40,823 bases of DNA from Candidatus Calditenuaceae archaeon (GTDB lineage: Archaea > Thermoproteota > Nitrososphaeria_A > Caldarchaeales > Calditenuaceae): contig JANXEU010000027.1 of the NCBI GenBank assembly GCA_025058055.1, positions 1 to 40,823 of the forward strand, in the 5' to 3' direction. The position numbers and the translations under genes were made by a program. Below the pieces are notes generated by a model. That model saw only the letters and a list, made by a program, of their open reading frames with translations. It was not told where the DNA came from and did not search any database. Positions 1 to 9,402 of this stretch are shown here, piece by piece. The first letter of the stretch is position 1, and each line of letters begins with the position of its first letter.

Positions 1-2
1 TG

Positions 3-347
3 AGACCGGACTTCGTCAACATATCGAGGTTCTACCCGCGGCCGAAGACAGAGGCCGCGAGGCTGAGACCTCTCAGCGACGAGGTCGTCAACCGGAGGAG
101 CAGGGCCCTGACGGAGGTCTGCTCGAGGATCTCCCGGGAGAGAATGAAGGAGTGGATCGGATGGGAGGGGTTGGCCCTAGTCGACGAAGTCGGTCCTCGT
201 GATGAAGCCATAGCGAGGAACATCGATTACAGGCCTATAGCCGTCCCAGGGACCGATGGGAGGTCGCTGCTCGGCAAGTGGGTGGAGGTTCAGGTTACAG
301 GCGCCAAGACCTTCTGTCTGATCGGCGAGCTGAAGGGTGTCCTATAG
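3..347 (+). CDS. C-terminal part of MiaB/CDKAL1-like tRNA methylthiotransferase (archaeal e-MtaB type) with TRAM domain; truncated at window start
   Basis: Open frame from position 3 reads RPDFVNISRFYPRPKTEAARLRPLSDEVVNRRSR..., then a TRAM-like GKWVEVQVTGAKTFCLIGEL end; the FYPRPxTEAA motif is typical of the radical-SAM methylthiotransferase family. Confidence 0.7.
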   Translation, partial: RPDFVNISRFYPRPKTEAARLRPLSDEVVNRRSRALTEVCSRISRERMKEWIGWEGLALVDEVGPRDEAIARNIDYRPIAVPGTDGRSLLGKWVEVQVTGAKTFCLIGELKGVL

Positions 348-355
348 GTCGAACT

Positions 356-841
356 TCAGGCGACGTAGGTGAGGTTCTCGTCGTCGAAGTGCCTCACGAG
401 CCTCGGTTCAGATGGTCCGCTCTGACCTTGGTTCAGCAGGGCCCTCACCTCCTCCTCACCGAGGGGCTTTACGGCGAACCTGAAGGCCGGATGGTCGTCT
501 CCGAACTCGGACCTCGTTATCTCCATCACCAGCCGACGGGTATCAGATTCGTCCACGTAGCCGAGTGAGTGGAGGTACTCGTGCAGCAGAACTGTGAAGA
601 GATAGGACTTGAGCTCGGTCGGGGAGACTCCTTGTCCCACGAGCGCCGAGATCACCCTTCTGTTCAAGACGATGAAGTTGGTTCCGACACCGTGGTAAGC
701 GAGGACGAAGACGGGCTCGTCGGCTAGGACCAGCATCAACCCCGCCCTCCTGATGCCCAACCTCCCCTCGACTATCCTCTTGACTAGCGTGAAGACGTCA
801 CGAAAATCCTTAGCCCTCTCGAGCTCTGACTTGGCGTCCAA
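356..841 (-). CDS. Putative zincin-like metallopeptidase (HExxH-type: HEYLHSLGY)
   Basis: 161 aa ORF with LLHEYLHSLGY metal-binding motif. Confidence 0.6.
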   Translation of the reverse strand: MDAKSELERAKDFRDVFTLVKRIVEGRLGIRRAGLMLVLADEPVFVLAYHGVGTNFIVLNRRVISALVGQGVSPTELKSYLFTVLLHEYLHSLGYVDESDTRRLVMEITRSEFGDDHPAFRFAVKPLGEEEVRALLNQGQSGPSEPRLVRHFDDENLTYVA

Positions 842-1004
842 CGTCCTACATTCTGCTCAGCACCTCATAACCGTTATCCCTTCAAAGCACCTCGTTAAGG
901 ATCAAGGAGCTCCACACGGGTCAGAGTCTACCTGTGCGTTCGGTTGGCGAAGCCACGTCGAGAGGCAAAACCCTAATACCGGGGTATGGAGGAGTGGACG
1001 CGGG

Positions 1005-1370
1005 ATGTCTGCCAGCGAACTACCGATGAACGTACAGCAACAACTGGCTAGGCTCCAGCAGCTCCAACAGACCTTAGCGGCCCTCCTCTCGGAGAAGCAG
1101 AGAATCCAGTCGGAGCTCGAGGAGATCAAGTTGGCGCTGGAGGAGCTCTCCAAGGTCGACGAGTCGGTGATCGTCTACAAGGCTGTGGGGCCGCTGCTTA
1201 TCCAGACCGCTAAGGAGAAGGTGGTCACCGAACTCTCAGAGAAGAGGGACCTGAACGACACCAGGCTGAAGGTCCTCGAGAAGCAGGAGGCTAGGACGAG
1301 GAGCCAGATCGCATCGCTCCAGAAGGAGATACAGATGAGTCTTGGGACCGGTCGGTCAGAGGAGTCGTGA
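1005..1370 (+). CDS. pfdB: Prefoldin beta subunit
   Basis: Coiled-coil MNVQQQLARLQQLQQTLAALLSEKQRIQSEL...VYKAVGPLLIQTAKE..., hallmark of archaeal prefoldin beta; ATG at 1005 is internal to the longer listed ORF. Confidence 0.85.
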   Translation: MSASELPMNVQQQLARLQQLQQTLAALLSEKQRIQSELEEIKLALEELSKVDESVIVYKAVGPLLIQTAKEKVVTELSEKRDLNDTRLKVLEKQEARTRSQIASLQKEIQMSLGTGRSEES

Positions 1371-2401
1371 GCGCCCGATCGATGGCGCACAGGGATCTAA
1401 TCAGGTCTCCTGAGCTCATCTGGAGGCTCTGGGAACGCTTATCGGCCCTCCGGGGACTGAGGGTTACGATCCTCACACACGTCGGCGGGGATCCGGACTC
1501 GCTGGCCTCCTCGATGGTCCTTAAGTCACTGCTCGAGAGGGCTATCGGGTGCGCTGAGGTACACGTTCACGTCCCCGGAGAATTCTCCGACTCGGCGAAG
1601 AGGTTCGCGTCGGCCCTCGAGATGAAGCTGGCGCATGAGCTTCCCGACTCGGACTCGTACGTCGCGGTCGACGTCGGATCACCCTCACAACTGGGAGAAG
1701 TGCTGGCTCAAGTCGCCGAAAGGTTAATCGTCATCGATCACCACCAGCCTCAACAAACCTTCAACTCTTCAGAGGTTTTCGCGGCGCCCGAGTACCGCTC
1801 CTGCTCGGAGATCGTTCTGGACCTCTGCATCCACGCGGGTTACCATCCAGAACCTCTCGAGGCAACCGCCCTTTACTTCGGATCCTATTACGACACCGTG
1901 AGACTCACCACGAGCGACTCTCTGGTCCTGAGAAAGGTCGGTGTTCTGGGCGAGCTGGGTGCTGAACCAGGCACGTTCTCTGACAGGCTGGAAATCCCTC
2001 CGGACTACTCTGAGAGGGTCGCGAGACTCAAGGGCATCAGGAGGGCGAGGCTCTACAGGTGCGAGAACGTGATCGTCGCTCTCACGAGGGTCAGCGCCTT
2101 CAGGCCCTCAGTTGCTAGGGCCCTGCTCATGGCAGGTGCGGGCATAGCGGTCATCGGAGACGAAGTCGACGGTGTCTCGGAACTGACCTTCAGGGTCGCG
2201 AACGAGGTCGTGTCGACTTACTCGTTCAACGTCGTGAGGGACTTGGTTAACCCGCTCATCTCGAGGTACGGAGGTTCAGGGGGAGGGCACGCTGCGGCTG
2301 CGAGGGCGAGTGTCCGCGCAGGACTTGAGGAGGTCTTCAGGAGGTGCGTAGAGCTGATAGGCGGGATGCTGGGCACCAACCTATCGCCGGTGGACGAATG
2401 A
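1367..2401 (+). CDS. DHH family phosphoesterase (RecJ-like/NrnA-like)
   Basis: Motifs HVGGDPDSLASS, VDVGSP, VIDHHQP and C-terminal RYGGSGGGHAAAARA (DHHA1-like GGGH); GTGA overlap with upstream gene. Confidence 0.8.
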   Translation: MSARSMAHRDLIRSPELIWRLWERLSALRGLRVTILTHVGGDPDSLASSMVLKSLLERAIGCAEVHVHVPGEFSDSAKRFASALEMKLAHELPDSDSYVAVDVGSPSQLGEVLAQVAERLIVIDHHQPQQTFNSSEVFAAPEYRSCSEIVLDLCIHAGYHPEPLEATALYFGSYYDTVRLTTSDSLVLRKVGVLGELGAEPGTFSDRLEIPPDYSERVARLKGIRRARLYRCENVIVALTRVSAFRPSVARALLMAGAGIAVIGDEVDGVSELTFRVANEVVSTYSFNVVRDLVNPLISRYGGSGGGHAAAARASVRAGLEEVFRRCVELIGGMLGTNLSPVDE

Positions 2402-3249
2402 TGCCGATCATCGAGGTCGTGGACCTGAGGTTCAGATACGAGGGTTCAGAGACTTGGTCGATTGATGGACTCAGCCTAAAGGCCTCCGAGGGCGAGCTGG
2501 TGCTGGTGGTTGGGCCGACCGGTTCTGGTAAATCGACGCTACTCAGGGCCATAGTGGGTTTGGTGCCGCACTTCTACAGGGGGGAGTACCACGGCTCGGT
2601 GAGGGTCTGCGGAATCGATGTCTCCAACACGCCCGTACACGTAGTCGCGACCAAGGTGGGCATGGTCTTCCAGAACCCCGAGACTCAGCTCTTCTCAACG
2701 ACGGTGGAGGCGGAGATAGCGTTCCCGCTGGAGAACCTCGGCGTCCCGAGGAGCGAGATGCTGATCAGGGTTGAGGAGGCCCTGAGAGCGACTGGGATGG
2801 CCGAACTCAGAAAGAGGAACCCTGCGGAGCTCTCCGGAGGTCAGAAGCAACGGCTCGCGATCGCGTCAATCCTCGCCATGAGACCGGAGGTGCTCGTCCT
2901 AGACGAGCCCACCTCGATGCTCGACCCCGTGTCGGCGTCGGAGATCTTGGAGTTCGTGGTTCGTTACTGCAGATCGGAGCGAAGGACGTTGTTGATCTCC
3001 GAACACAGACTGGACCTTCTTGTCCCTCTAGTGGACAGGATGGTCATCATCACGGACGGCAAGATCTCCTTCGACGGCAGGCCTCACGATTTCTTCCTTC
3101 GTGGTACCGGTGAAGAGTTCAGGATTAAACCTCCCCGAGTCCCCGAGATCTACCACAAAGTGGTAGCGGCCGTCGGTCCGAACAAGTACGAGAGGGTACC
3201 GCTGACCGCGAGTGAGCTGGTGGAGCTGATCTCCTCCGGTGACCCTTGA
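2398..3249 (+). CDS. ECF-type transporter ATPase (CbiO/EcfA-like)
   Basis: Walker A GPTGSGKST, signature LSGGQKQRL, Walker B VLVLDEPTSMLDP. Confidence 0.85.
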   Translation: MMPIIEVVDLRFRYEGSETWSIDGLSLKASEGELVLVVGPTGSGKSTLLRAIVGLVPHFYRGEYHGSVRVCGIDVSNTPVHVVATKVGMVFQNPETQLFSTTVEAEIAFPLENLGVPRSEMLIRVEEALRATGMAELRKRNPAELSGGQKQRLAIASILAMRPEVLVLDEPTSMLDPVSASEILEFVVRYCRSERRTLLISEHRLDLLVPLVDRMVIITDGKISFDGRPHDFFLRGTGEEFRIKPPRVPEIYHKVVAAVGPNKYERVPLTASELVELISSGDP

Positions 3250-4079
3250 TGCTGGAGGCGGTGAACGTTCGCTACGAGTATCATGGAGGTAAGGTCGCCT
3301 TAGACGGCGTTGACCTGCAGGTACGCGAGGGTGAGGTCGTGGCGCTCATGGGAAGCAACGGTGCTGGAAAGACAACGCTCATGAAAGTGCTCGTGGGATT
3401 GCTTAGGCCGAAGAGCGGGAAGGTCGTGCTGGACGGCTCGGAGATCTCTGAGTTGTCCTCGAAGGAAGTCGCGAGGAGGATCGGTTACGTACCCCAGATC
3501 GCCGACAGCCTGTTCTTCCTTGAGAGCGTCCGAGAGGAGATGAGATACGCCCTGAGGAACTTCGGCATCGGGGACGCAGACCACCGTGTCGAGTTCCTGC
3601 TCGAGAGGTTCGGGCTCAGCGAATTGAGGGACAGGTCTCCGTTCTCCCTCAGCGGCGGCCAGAAGAAGAGGCTCTCGATCGCAGTCGTGCTGGCTTGGGA
3701 CCCTAAGTACGTGCTCCTCGACGAACCGACTCTGGGCCAGGACAAATCGGGCAGAGAGGCGATAGCGTGGACCATCGAGTCTCTAAGGAGGGAGGGCAGG
3801 GGAGTTGTGGTGGCAACACACGACGTCGAGTTCGTGTCAGAGCTGGACCCTCAGGTGACTCTTCTTAGTTCAGGCAGGGTACTGGCCTCAGGTCAGGCTT
3901 ACGAGGTCCTCTCCGATGAGAAGTTGATGAAGTCCGCGAACCTGCTTCCCCCACAATCGGTCATCATATCGAAGCAACTGACGCGTCTGGGGATTCGGAC
4001 CACGCACAGGGTGAACGAGCTGGTGTCGAGCATCGCGACCCTCATGAGGTGCAAGGAGTTTGGCGACAAGCATCGCTGA
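3246..4079 (+). CDS. ECF-type transporter ATPase, second copy (CbiO/EcfA-like)
   Basis: Walker A GSNGAGKTT, LSGGQKKRL, LLDEPTLGQD. Confidence 0.85.
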   Translation: MMLEAVNVRYEYHGGKVALDGVDLQVREGEVVALMGSNGAGKTTLMKVLVGLLRPKSGKVVLDGSEISELSSKEVARRIGYVPQIADSLFFLESVREEMRYALRNFGIGDADHRVEFLLERFGLSELRDRSPFSLSGGQKKRLSIAVVLAWDPKYVLLDEPTLGQDKSGREAIAWTIESLRREGRGVVVATHDVEFVSELDPQVTLLSSGRVLASGQAYEVLSDEKLMKSANLLPPQSVIISKQLTRLGIRTTHRVNELVSSIATLMRCKEFGDKHR

Positions 4080-4836
4080 CCTTCTCAGGTACAGGGAGAT
4101 TGAGTCACCGCTCATCAGGTTAGACCCGAGAGTGAAGCTCCTGATCTCCATCTATCTCTTCACCTCGACGCTGATCTTCGACAGGCCGCCCCTCCTCAGC
4201 GCCATCGTCTCCACCGCCGTGCTCCTCACAGTTGGGTTGACGCTCCACTCAATCGAGGCCTCTAGGAGGTTGCTGAGGACGATAAGGGCGCTCTCGTTCT
4301 TCCTGGCCTTCGTTGTGTTGCTGAACGTCCTAGGCTTCGTCACCCAGGGCCTGAACCCCCTGACGTTGGAGTTCGTGGCGATCACATCTTCGCAGTTATT
4401 GAGGTTCGTCGCGGCCATCGTGTCATTCTCGTTCTTCCTACTGACGGTTTCTCCGGAGGCGCTCGCAGCCACCCTCAGGTCGATGAGGCTACCTCACGAC
4501 TACGTCTTCGCGATGACCGCGGCGGTGAGGTTCGCACCGCTCTTCCTTGAGGAGATACAGGAGGTGATCGACTCCCAGAGGCTCAGGGGCGTCGACTACA
4601 GCACAAGAAACCCGGTCAAGCGTCTCAGGAACTACGTGAGGGCCTTCGTGCCGGTTGTGATAAACGCGCTCAAGAGGTCCTTCGAGATGGCAGAGGCCCT
4701 CGAGGTCAAGTGTTACGGCGCCGTCAGGAACAGAACCAGCTTTTACGTGCTGAGGCTCAGGAAGTCCGACGTGATGGTCCTCACAGCCACGACTGCGGTC
4801 TTCGCGTCGCTGGTCACTTTGAGACTGTTCCTCTGA
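4060..4836 (+). CDS. ECF transporter transmembrane T component (CbiQ/EcfT family)
   Basis: Multi-TM protein with SPLIRLDPRVKLL N-terminus and EVIDSQRLRGVDY / EMAEALEVKCYGA motifs typical of EcfT coupling helices; overlaps preceding ATPase gene. Confidence 0.8.
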   Translation: MATSIADLLRYREIESPLIRLDPRVKLLISIYLFTSTLIFDRPPLLSAIVSTAVLLTVGLTLHSIEASRRLLRTIRALSFFLAFVVLLNVLGFVTQGLNPLTLEFVAITSSQLLRFVAAIVSFSFFLLTVSPEALAATLRSMRLPHDYVFAMTAAVRFAPLFLEEIQEVIDSQRLRGVDYSTRNPVKRLRNYVRAFVPVVINALKRSFEMAEALEVKCYGAVRNRTSFYVLRLRKSDVMVLTATTAVFASLVTLRLFL

Positions 4837-5770
4837 GACGAAACTCCACAACTTGGTGGAGGTCGTTTAGCAGCGCCGCGACTGTCGGCTCGCCAGCACC
4901 GTGTCCGATCAACGTGAGGTCCCTCGCCAACCTGAACTTGAAGGTGATCGCATTGAGCGTGCCGTGGACGCAGAGCGGATCGTTCGCCTTCACCAGCCTC
5001 GGCGCCACGAGGAGTCTGCCGTCACTGTCGACCGATCCGATCAGCTTGACCGACATGCTGGACTCTCTTGCGGCCGCAACGGCCTCCTGCGTTACCTTCG
5101 CAATCCCAACGACCTTGACGTCCTCGAGGCCCTTCTCGAGACCCATCAGAGCGTTAGCGAGGATCAGGAGCTTAAGGGCGGTGTCGTAGCCGTTGATGTC
5201 GAGCGACGGGTCCCTCTCCGCGATGCCCATGTTCTGAGCCTCCCTCAGGGCCAGCTCAAACGTCAACCCCTCGAACTGCATCCTGCTGAGGATGTAATTG
5301 GTGGTGCCGTTGAGAATGCCTCTGATCGAGAGGAGCTCATCTCCACGCATGCAGAGCCTTCTGAGGGTGATCAGCGGGATGCCGCCGCCCACGGTCGCGT
5401 CGAAGAGTAGCAGAGTACCCGTCGATCTGGCGAGCTCCGTGAGCTCCCTGTAATGGAGGGCCACCGGTGCCTTGTTGGCGGTTACGACGTCGATTCCGTT
5501 GCTCAGGGCCGTCCTTACGTCGCTCAGACCAGGCTCGGCGCTTGGGAGGTTAGTCGGTGTCAGCTCCACCAGCACATCGAAAGCCCTCTCCCTCATCAGG
5601 GACAGCGCGCTCCCCTTTGTGAAACCCTCAGAGTCCCAGAGTTCTCCCCGAAGTTCGTCAGGAGATAGGCCGTGCACCCTGTAGAGGTAGCCTGTGGACC
5701 TCGAGACTCCCACGAGCTTGACGTTGGGAACCCTGTTGTCCATTAACTCCTTCGCGAGTAACCTGCCCAA
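4814..5770 (-). CDS. hom: Homoserine dehydrogenase (true start probably further upstream, around 5800)
   Basis: VVTANKAPVALHYRELTELA, DATVGGGIPLITLRRL, GILNGTTNYILSRM, DPSLDINGYDTALKLLILAN motifs; frame upstream of listed start encodes IFINGYGFLG (Rossmann). Confidence 0.9.
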   Translation of the reverse strand: MGRLLAKELMDNRVPNVKLVGVSRSTGYLYRVHGLSPDELRGELWDSEGFTKGSALSLMRERAFDVLVELTPTNLPSAEPGLSDVRTALSNGIDVVTANKAPVALHYRELTELARSTGTLLLFDATVGGGIPLITLRRLCMRGDELLSIRGILNGTTNYILSRMQFEGLTFELALREAQNMGIAERDPSLDINGYDTALKLLILANALMGLEKGLEDVKVVGIAKVTQEAVAAARESSMSVKLIGSVDSDGRLLVAPRLVKANDPLCVHGTLNAITFKFRLARDLTLIGHGAGEPTVAALLNDLHQVVEFRLRGTVSK

Positions 5771-5810
5771 GAAGCCGTAACCGTTAATGAAGATCCGTAA
5801 GTCCAGAGCC

Positions 5811-6284
5811 TCACACCTCCGACACCGCGAGGGCTCCGTATCTCTCAGCGATCGAGGTGAGGTCCTCGTGCAGCTCTGAGACCTTGTCCGCAGGAACCTC
5901 CATCAGAAGCTTCACGGTGAGGCTCTCGCCGAACCCGCGAGTGGATGACTCGATGACCCTGTAACCCCTCAACTCGAGCTCTGAGAGAAGTGAGTCCAGC
6001 CTGACACCTCCCACGACGATCGCCATGACCATTTGCTTCTCTAGGCTCTCTGCTCCCATGACCGGAACTCCGACGCCTTCGATCCCCTTCCTCGCCCTCT
6101 CGAGGCTCTGAAGGTCAGGGAACTCGACGTTGATGCTGACCGGCACGTACCCGGAAGTTATGATCTCCCTGTTGTGGACGATGGAGATGATGTTGCCTCC
6201 AGCTAGCGCGATCTGCTCGAGGACTCTCAGCAGCGTCCCGGGCCTGTCGATCAGCGCACAGGTCAGCCTCACTCTCTGCCTCAA
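5811..6284 (-). CDS. ACT-domain protein, probable regulator of amino-acid biosynthesis (adjacent to homoserine dehydrogenase)
   Basis: RVRLTCALIDRPGTLLRVLEQIALAGGNIISIVHNRE ACT fold signature; upstream of and co-directional with hom. Confidence 0.75.
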   Translation of the reverse strand: MRQRVRLTCALIDRPGTLLRVLEQIALAGGNIISIVHNREIITSGYVPVSINVEFPDLQSLERARKGIEGVGVPVMGAESLEKQMVMAIVVGGVRLDSLLSELELRGYRVIESSTRGFGESLTVKLLMEVPADKVSELHEDLTSIAERYGALAVSEV

Positions 6285-6410
6285 CGTCTCACCCTCAGCA
6301 TCCGCGTTGAATGGTCTTGGTGTCTAAATTAGTATGTGACGGCCTTTATGAAAGGATTCAGATACTCATCGGTGAGTTGAGTTAGTCGCAGCGGTCCTTC
6401 AGATCGACGC

Positions 6411-7883
6411 TCACCCTGCGCTGGGGAAGGAGAGGGCCCTCTCCAGCCATGCTCTCAGCTCAGACGAATGGACTCTGACCTGCTGTGTCGTGTCCCTGTC
6501 GCGGACCGTGACCGTGTCGTCCTTCAGAGTCTGATAATCTACCGTCACGCAGTAGGGAACTCCGATCTCGTCGAGCATGTGATACCTCTTCCCGATCGCG
6601 TCCTTCGACTCGTAGACCGCGTCGAACTCCATCCTCAGAGATTCATAGATGTCCCAAGCCTTCTCCGGAAGACCGTCCTTCTCGACCAGAGGCAGAACGG
6701 CCACCTGAACTGGTGCGAGGAACCTAGGCACCCTCAGAACCCTCCTCTTCTGCTCCCTGACGTAATTGAGCTCCATCAACACGTAGACGCTCCTGTCGAC
6801 ACCCATCGAGAGCTCGAAGACGTGTGGGAGGACCTTCCTGTTGCGGTTGGGGACGGTGAGGTCCTTTCCGCTCACCCTCATGTGTCCAGAGAGGTCATAG
6901 TCGCCCCTGTAATTGCACGCGACCAGCTCCACCCACCCGAGCGACGTCTGTACCTCGAGGTCCCACGCTTCCCTTGCGTAGAAGGCCTTCTCGTCCTCGC
7001 CGAGCCTTCTGAGCCTGACCTTAGACCTCTCGACGCCGAGCAACTCGTAGAACCTCTGCATCAGCGCGAGGTAGTAAGCGGGAAGCCAGTGGGAGACCAG
7101 ACCAGTCCTTAGGGCCTCCTCAACGGAGACCTCTCTGAAGTCACATCTCTCGTCGCCGAACCTAAGCACGTAGTCCTTCAGCCTCTTCCACCTCAGCGGG
7201 TCCACGTCGTCCTCGGGGTCGAAGAAGACCTCTACCTCGGCTTGGTAGAACTCCCTGAGTCTGAGAAGGCTTTGCCTGGGGGAGATCTCGTTCCTGAAGC
7301 TCTTCCCGAACTGACAGAGGGGGAGAGGTAGCTTGGACCAGCCTACCTTGTACGTCCTGAGGAAGTCGACGAAGAGCGACTGGCACGTCTCGGGCCTGAG
7401 GTAGGCCTCCTCGCCCTCGCCGCCGACGCTGACTTTGAACATCATGTTGAACCTCTCGACGCCGCCGAACTCACCGCCGCACCTCTGGCACCTGATCCCG
7501 TTCTCGAGGATGAGCGCGTAGATCTCCTCGTCCCCGAGCCTCTCTGGAACTATTCTGCCTGTGAGCTCTTGAATCAGCCTGTCAGCCCTGTAGATGGCCC
7601 CACAGTTCTTACACTTGGTCACCGGGTCCGCGAACGAGGCGAGATGTCCCGATGCGACGAAGACCTTCTTGGCCATGACGATGGAGCCGTCGAGCTCGAC
7701 CATGCCGTCGTACCTGACGACGTAGCGCCTCCACGCCTCCACGAACCGGTTCCTCAACCCAAGGCCTAAAGGGCCGTAGTCCCAGAACCCAGCAGGCGCA
7801 TCGTCGTAGATCTCGCAGGCCGGGAAGAAGAAGCCCCTCTTCAAGGAGAGGTCGATCAGCTCATCGTAGACTCTGCTGGACAT
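6411..7883 (-). CDS. glyS: Glycyl-tRNA synthetase
   Basis: GFFFPACEIYDDAPAGFWDYGPLGLGLRNR, YLRPETCQSLFVDF, FGKSFRNEISPRQSLLRLREFYQAEVEVFF class II aaRS motifs. Confidence 0.95.
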   Translation of the reverse strand: MSSRVYDELIDLSLKRGFFFPACEIYDDAPAGFWDYGPLGLGLRNRFVEAWRRYVVRYDGMVELDGSIVMAKKVFVASGHLASFADPVTKCKNCGAIYRADRLIQELTGRIVPERLGDEEIYALILENGIRCQRCGGEFGGVERFNMMFKVSVGGEGEEAYLRPETCQSLFVDFLRTYKVGWSKLPLPLCQFGKSFRNEISPRQSLLRLREFYQAEVEVFFDPEDDVDPLRWKRLKDYVLRFGDERCDFREVSVEEALRTGLVSHWLPAYYLALMQRFYELLGVERSKVRLRRLGEDEKAFYAREAWDLEVQTSLGWVELVACNYRGDYDLSGHMRVSGKDLTVPNRNRKVLPHVFELSMGVDRSVYVLMELNYVREQKRRVLRVPRFLAPVQVAVLPLVEKDGLPEKAWDIYESLRMEFDAVYESKDAIGKRYHMLDEIGVPYCVTVDYQTLKDDTVTVRDRDTTQQVRVHSSELRAWLERALSFPSAG

Positions 7884-7921
7884 CGCCGAATCGAACCGTC
7901 AGGACGTCATAGAAAAACCCA

Positions 7922-8755
7922 TCAGGAGAGCTGGGTACCGCAGGTGGGACACTTACCTCCGATGTCTCTCCAAGTCTCGACGCACTCCCTGTGCATCGGC
8001 GCACCGCACCCTGCGCAGTTCCTAGCTGAGCCCGGTTGTATGACGTCACCACATATCACGCACTCCATCCTCTGAGAGGGTTGCTGGGCCTGAGGTATCT
8101 GGGGAGGCGGAGTTAACCTCGGTTGAACCTCGGCTGACGCTGGTCTTGCGGCGATGGAGGAAGTCTCCTCTGACTCCTCTCTCAGGAGCTCTTCGAACAT
8201 CTCTTCCTCCGGTGAGACGGCTGGTGAAGAGATGGCCACTCCCTGTACTGCTTCTACCTCCATCGGCTGATACGGCTGGTAGGTCGAGGGTCTTGACTCT
8301 GGGCGAAGCGCGACCAGTCCTATCATGGTGGATATGGCACCACCTCCGGCCATCGCGACACCGGTGAACAGCGCCGCTATCGCGCCGACTTCGGTCCTGA
8401 ACTCGACCTGCAGCGATGGAAGCAGATAGAGGACCGAGTAAAGCGGAGATAAGATCGCTAGCGCGGCCCCACTCAATGCGAAGGCAGGCACCGCGAACCT
8501 GAGGACCTTTATGCTCGCGGAGACCGACGCGAGTACTCCTGAGGCGCCAGCGAGCCCAGCCGCGATCAGAGAGAACACGAAACTGGAGGGGAGGTCGTAT
8601 CCTTGGACGCCCTCAGCCATCACGTTGTCGTAGAGCAGAGAGACCCAGTCCAAGAGCAGAGTTAGGACGTGTACCGCACCGAGGATTGATATCAACGACC
8701 CGACCCTGATCAACCTAACCAGTGCGTCCCTAACGTCCGTACCCGTTACAAGCAT
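7922..8755 (-). CDS. Integral membrane protein with C-terminal RING-like (C4HC3) zinc-binding domain
   Basis: Four probable TM segments followed by linker and CVICGDVIQPGSARNCAGCGAPMHRECVETWRDIGGKCPTCG. Confidence 0.65.
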   Translation of the reverse strand: MLVTGTDVRDALVRLIRVGSLISILGAVHVLTLLLDWVSLLYDNVMAEGVQGYDLPSSFVFSLIAAGLAGASGVLASVSASIKVLRFAVPAFALSGAALAILSPLYSVLYLLPSLQVEFRTEVGAIAALFTGVAMAGGGAISTMIGLVALRPESRPSTYQPYQPMEVEAVQGVAISSPAVSPEEEMFEELLREESEETSSIAARPASAEVQPRLTPPPQIPQAQQPSQRMECVICGDVIQPGSARNCAGCGAPMHRECVETWRDIGGKCPTCGTQLS

Positions 8756-8850
8756 ACTGAACCGCCTAGGACATGCCGCTCCCCATGTTATATAAAGATG
8801 TTGTACAGGAAACGGTTAGAACACATAGGCGTCGGATCGACATCATTATA

Positions 8851-9300
8851 TTAAGGTTGCTCCTTCATGGTTTCGAAGACGAAGCACGTCTCCGTCTTGC
8901 TGACGTTCTTGAGCGGCCTCAGCCTGTCGATGACGAGCTTACCAACGTCCTCGACTGAGGAACCCCTGACCTTCAGTATCATGTCCCACTGACCGCTGAC
9001 TAGGTGGACCTCGTAAACCTCGGAGAACTTGGAGATCTGTGCAGCCAGTTCCCGCTGAGAGACGTCCATTGTGGGGGTGAAGGAGACCAGTACGAACGCG
9101 GTGGTTCCGCTGCCGATCTTCGCGTAATCCGGTATCACCGTGAAGGACCTTATGTAACCCTCCTCGATCAGCCTCCGTACCCTCTCTTGGACGGTGGTCC
9201 TCGGCAGGTTGAGCTCACCGGCAAGGTCCGTGAAGGTCTTCCTCGCGTCCCTCTTCAGCGCCTCTAGAATCCTCAGGTCCCTAGCGTCCAGCGTTGTCAC
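8851..9300 (-). CDS. Lrp/AsnC family transcriptional regulator
   Basis: LDARDLRILEALKRDARKTFTDLAGELNLPRTTVQERVRRLIEEGYI HTH plus RAM-like C-terminal domain. Confidence 0.9.
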   Translation of the reverse strand: MTTLDARDLRILEALKRDARKTFTDLAGELNLPRTTVQERVRRLIEEGYIRSFTVIPDYAKIGSGTTAFVLVSFTPTMDVSQRELAAQISKFSEVYEVHLVSGQWDMILKVRGSSVEDVGKLVIDRLRPLKNVSKTETCFVFETMKEQP

Positions 9301-9402
9301 GCGGTTTCACCCACCTCCCGTTATTTAGGGTAGGTTAGATAGCCGATCAGCTAATGGATGATTAGGCAGGTTTTTATCTGAAGCGTAGCTGGATCTGGAG
9401 AG

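Noticed and set aside
6468-7112. 214-aa + ORF opposite glyS
   Set aside because: Antisense to an unambiguous GlyRS.
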